A DNA stretch of 8,313 nucleotides from Thermaceae bacterium (GTDB taxonomy: Bacteria; Deinococcota; Deinococci; Deinococcales; Marinithermaceae): the NCBI GenBank assembly GCA_027023115.1, contig JALVWZ010000311.1:1-8313 (forward strand). Direction: 5' to 3'. The notes under the pieces are model-generated. The model saw only the letters and a program-made list of their open reading frames with translations, ran no database searches and was not told the DNA's origin. Each line of letters begins with the position of its first letter. Within the stretch, counting starts at the first letter, position 1. Below, one piece after another: positions 6,153 to 8,313 of this stretch. The translations under genes were made by a program, and so were the position numbers.

Positions 6153-6993
6153 AAAACCGGTTTGGACCGAGATACTGGACCTGCCCCAGCTTCCCGAAAC
6201 GCAGATGCGCGAGCAGCTGGCCTTCGTGGGTCTGAACGAAGCAGCCAAGCGGGAGATGTACCTCGACGGCGAGCCGCTACTAGCCCACGCCGCCGACTGG
6301 GTGGCCGCCGCCTACGACCACCTTTCGCGCTACGCCCCCACCGCCAAGGCGCTCGGCTGGGAGGGGCGCATCCCCGAAGACGAGCTCTACCTGCGGCGCA
6401 CCTTCTTTAGCGGCTGGATCGGGCGCACCATCGGCGTCGACACCTCCGACGAGTTCGCCCGCTACCTGTTCCACGCCGGCCGCGTCCACGCCGGCTACGG
6501 GCCTGGCCGCCACTTCGTGCCGCCGGAGTGGGTCAGCCTCTCGTTGAGCCTGATCCTGCGGATGTTCAGCAGCGTGGTGCCGGCGGAGCGGTTGGGCCTG
6601 TGGAGCGGCTACCTGGCGGTGCAGCAGGAGATGATGCGCCTCGGCTACGACGCCGCGGTGGCGCTCGAGCGCGGGCGGGCCGCGGTGCGCGTCAACGCCC
6701 TGGGTCTGGCGTTGCCGGCGTTGCCGGAGCCGCTCACGGTGCGCGTTGACGGCGGCACCGTGCGGGAGGCGCTGGAAAAGACCTTCGCCTTCCGGCCGGA
6801 GCTGCGCGACATCGCCCTCGAGCCGGTCCTCGACGCCGAGGAGCACGCCGGCTGGATGGAAGAGGTGGTGCGCTGGCGCTTCAAGAACAACTGGACGGTG
6901 CTCAAAAACGGCCGCGACGTGGCCTACCTGGAGGGCCTGGCGACCCGCCTCAAGAACGGCGACTCGCTCACCTTCCTGCCGCCGGGTCGCTGA
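6130..6993 (+). CDS. Protoglobin fused to a MoaD/ThiS-like beta-grasp domain
   Basis: This is a 287-residue two-domain protein. Residues 23-185 are globin-like: LAFVGLNEAAKREM, the helix WVAAAYDHLSRY, and FHAGRVHAGYGPGRHFVPPEW, which resembles the family's proximal-histidine stretch with His120 as likely heme ligand. Residues 201-287 resemble MoaD/ThiS: LTVRVDGGTVREALEK, then NWTVLKNGRDVAYLEGL and LKNGDSLTFLPPGR, the last matching the MoaD ending except that it stops PPGR instead of the C-terminal Gly-Gly needed for thiocarboxylation. It therefore probably cannot act as a normal sulfur carrier, and the domain may serve as a binding or output module. Start: ATG 6130 with GAGGGAG (6119-6125) upstream; the frame is open further upstream, but that stretch lies inside the membrane-protein gene. 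Cytoplasmic location is likely. The context suggests a heme-based NO or O2 response tied to molybdenum or respiratory enzymes; this is inference. Confidence 0.8.
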   Translation: MATQKKVEKPVWTEILDLPQLPETQMREQLAFVGLNEAAKREMYLDGEPLLAHAADWVAAAYDHLSRYAPTAKALGWEGRIPEDELYLRRTFFSGWIGRTIGVDTSDEFARYLFHAGRVHAGYGPGRHFVPPEWVSLSLSLILRMFSSVVPAERLGLWSGYLAVQQEMMRLGYDAAVALERGRAAVRVNALGLALPALPEPLTVRVDGGTVREALEKTFAFRPELRDIALEPVLDAEEHAGWMEEVVRWRFKNNWTVLKNGRDVAYLEGLATRLKNGDSLTFLPPGR

Positions 6994-7005
6994 ACCGGCG
7001 CAACG

Positions 7006-7035
7006 AAAGGACCGGCCGCGCGGCCGGTCCTTTTT
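7006..7035. terminator. Palindromic terminator between convergent operons
   Basis: Positions 7006-7033 form a perfect 28-base palindrome, giving a 12-bp stem around CGCG. On the + strand TTTTT (7031-7035) follows, 13 bases after the fusion-gene stop begins the stem. On the minus strand only three T follow, so termination of the YwiC-like gene (stop at 7061) is plausible but weaker. Confidence 0.9.
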
Positions 7036-7060
7036 CTGGTCGACGTAGCTGCAACGCCGG

Positions 7061-7852
7061 CTACCAGCCCATGGTGATGCCCACGGCGGTCAGGATGGCC
7101 ACCAGCCAGCCGAAGAACATCTGGCTCCAGCCGACGTGCCGGGCGGTAACCGGTGGCTGATCGAGCATGTAGACCGCGTAAACGGCCAGCAGGGCCACCG
7201 CCAGCACACCCAGCCAGGGGGCCACGCCCAAAGCGGCCCCGGCGGCCGCCAGGGCCACCCCCAGCAGGGCGGTGGAAACGGTGGAGATCTTGCTGACAGG
7301 CTTGCCATAGGCGCGACGCACCTGCGCCCGGGCGTAGCGCACCGCTATCAAAGCGCGCGTGGCCAGCACCAGCCAGGCTCCCCAGGCCAGTAGCGAGTGA
7401 GCGCCGCCGGCGAGGATGATGGCCGTGGCCATGCCGCCCATCGCCAGCGCGCCGGTGAGCTCGCCAAAGAAGGTGCGCCCCTTGCCCAGACCGTCGAGGG
7501 TTATCTGGGCGATTACGAAGGGTGTCGCCGCCAGCAGCGGCCAGACGAACGAGCGGTCGCCAACCAGCCAGGCCGCCAGCAAGCCGAGCAGCGCCAGCGC
7601 GCCGTAGAGCAGGGCGAAGCCGGCGGCCATCTTGGTGCGCGGGTATAGCTTGCCGCGCCGCAGGTCGCCTAGAGCAATCTTGGTGGGGTGGCGGGCGAAG
7701 AAGCTGGCCAGAGCAAAGAGCCCCAGCCCCCAGCCGGCGGCCGCCGGCGCCACCAGCAGACCGAGGATGACCGGCTCGAGGGTAAACCCCCAGCCGCCGT
7801 GTTCGTTGGGTACCGCCAAAGACTTCCAGGTGGTTACGGGTACGCTCGCCAT
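7061..7852 (-). CDS. YwiC-like integral membrane protein
   Basis: This 263-residue hydrophobic protein carries the signature of the YwiC-like family: PNEHGGW (15-21) before the first membrane helix, then ARHPTK (53-58) and DLRRGK (63-68) in the first cytoplasmic loop, and about eight or nine membrane helices overall. The biochemical function of the family is not known to me; polar motifs facing one side suggest an enzyme or transporter. In B. subtilis ywiC lies near narK, fnr and the nar genes, and here it faces an operon with a globin-MoaD fusion, so a link to anaerobic nitrate respiration is reasonable inference. ATG at 7852 lacks a clear ribosome binding site. The upstream gene's terminator ends only about 30 bases before it, so it either has a compact promoter or is reached by read-through. 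Confidence 0.88.
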   Translation of the reverse strand: MASVPVTTWKSLAVPNEHGGWGFTLEPVILGLLVAPAAAGWGLGLFALASFFARHPTKIALGDLRRGKLYPRTKMAAGFALLYGALALLGLLAAWLVGDRSFVWPLLAATPFVIAQITLDGLGKGRTFFGELTGALAMGGMATAIILAGGAHSLLAWGAWLVLATRALIAVRYARAQVRRAYGKPVSKISTVSTALLGVALAAAGAALGVAPWLGVLAVALLAVYAVYMLDQPPVTARHVGWSQMFFGWLVAILTAVGITMGW

Positions 7853-7882
7853 CTCGCGGCCAGTAGACCACGGACTCGCGAT

Positions 7883-7916
7883 AAAAAAATGAGATGGGCT
7901 TTGCCCATCTCATTTT
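7883..7916 (-). terminator. Intrinsic terminator of the YbjN-domain gene
   Basis: On the minus strand a perfect 14-bp stem (7886-7899 with 7903-7916) with a 3-base loop is followed by seven T (7883-7889). It starts 9 bases after the YbjN stop. The stem is less GC-rich than the other terminators in the window, but the T-run is the longest. Confidence 0.93.
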
Positions 7917-7925
7917 GCCGACGGC

Positions 7926-8313
7926 CTAGCGGCCTACGATTTCCAGGCTGAAGGAATCGAGGTTGTCCAGGTACTTTTTCATGAACTCCTTCAAGGCGCT
8001 ATTCAGCACCACCCCCACCGCCAAGTCGAGGTCGCTTTCCAGGGCAACGCTGTCTTCGCCGTCTTGGTAGACCTTGGCGTAGCGGTGCTGGCGGTTCCAA
8101 TAGTTGAGGTCGTCGAGATCGATCGCGCCGTCGAGCGAAACGCTGGTGGAAAGCTGCAACCCTTCGTAGCCGGGGTGGTGTTTGTCCTCGTCGTAGAAGT
8201 AGAGGTAGATCACATAGTCGTTGGCGGCGTTGATACGAATTTGCGGCACGCCGGCGCCGCTCTTTTCGAGGGTGGCGTCGTAGCCGAGTTTCTTGAGCGC
8301 CGCCAAAACGCTG
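7926..8313 (-). CDS. YbjN-domain protein (5' end outside window)
   Basis: The frame is open to the window edge and reads SVLAALKKLGYDATLEKSG; a TTG at 8306 codes the Leu of this conserved helix and is unlikely to be the start. At least 128 residues are visible. The helix VLAALKKLGY followed by strands PQIRINAA and DYVIYLYFYD, the pair LSTSVSLDG, the motif LNYWNRQHRYAKVYQD, and a long C-terminal helix (LNSALKEFMKKYLDNLDSF) match the YbjN/type III secretion chaperone-like fold. YbjN proteins are stress-linked regulators or chaperones of unclear mechanism. Some homologues in Deinococcota are exported, but any signal peptide would lie outside the window. Acidic residues dominate. A strong terminator follows the stop, so this gene ends its own transcription unit. 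Confidence 0.85.
   Translation of the reverse strand, partial: SVLAALKKLGYDATLEKSGAGVPQIRINAANDYVIYLYFYDEDKHHPGYEGLQLSTSVSLDGAIDLDDLNYWNRQHRYAKVYQDGEDSVALESDLDLAVGVVLNSALKEFMKKYLDNLDSFSLEIVGR

Overview
The window is GC-rich bacterial DNA with short intergenic gaps. It has features typical of the Deinococcota, order Thermales (an Oceanithermus, Marinithermus or Thermus type of organism): a Ras-like GTPase next to a roadblock protein, a YwiC-like protein, a YbjN protein, a large SurA/PpiC-type chaperone, and one promoter placed for leaderless mRNA. The lineage is inferred from protein style and gene content, not from a database match.

Left block (+ strand, 1-1493): the 3' part of a small Ras-like GTPase, a roadblock/LC7 protein, then a single-domain protoglobin. 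A strong intrinsic terminator follows. The layout suggests a GTPase, its regulator and a heme-based gas sensor working together. Next comes a gene-free stretch of about 500 bases (1401-1918) with several hairpins and a degenerate repeat of the kind whose spurious translation contains SSPQRKLGSR.

Middle block (- strand, 1919-4572): a membrane-anchored, internally duplicated SurA/PpiC-like chaperone ends in a hairpin terminator. Immediately after it, a TAGAAT box sits 6 bases before the ATG of an unrecognised cysteine-containing coiled-coil protein, so that message is probably leaderless. A tRNA-Arg(CCG) gene with encoded CCA starts divergently at 4617. Its likely promoter -35 box lies just upstream of the chaperone start codon.

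Right block (+ strand, 4866-7035): a tandem universal stress protein, a four-helix membrane protein resembling part of heme-copper oxidase or NO reductase subunit I, and a protein in which a protoglobin domain is fused to a MoaD/ThiS-like beta-grasp domain. The three genes abut or overlap, so they form one operon, closed by a palindromic terminator. Converging on it (- strand) is a YwiC-like membrane protein, and beyond that a partial YbjN-domain gene with its own terminator. In Bacillus subtilis, ywiC lies in the nar/fnr nitrate-respiration region. The oxidase-like membrane protein, globin and MoaD-like domain together suggest that this block serves respiration of nitrate or nitric oxide, or the response to them; this is inference.

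The most unusual items are the protoglobin-MoaD fusion and the GTPase-roadblock-protoglobin operon: two separate protoglobins in two different contexts within about 6 kb.
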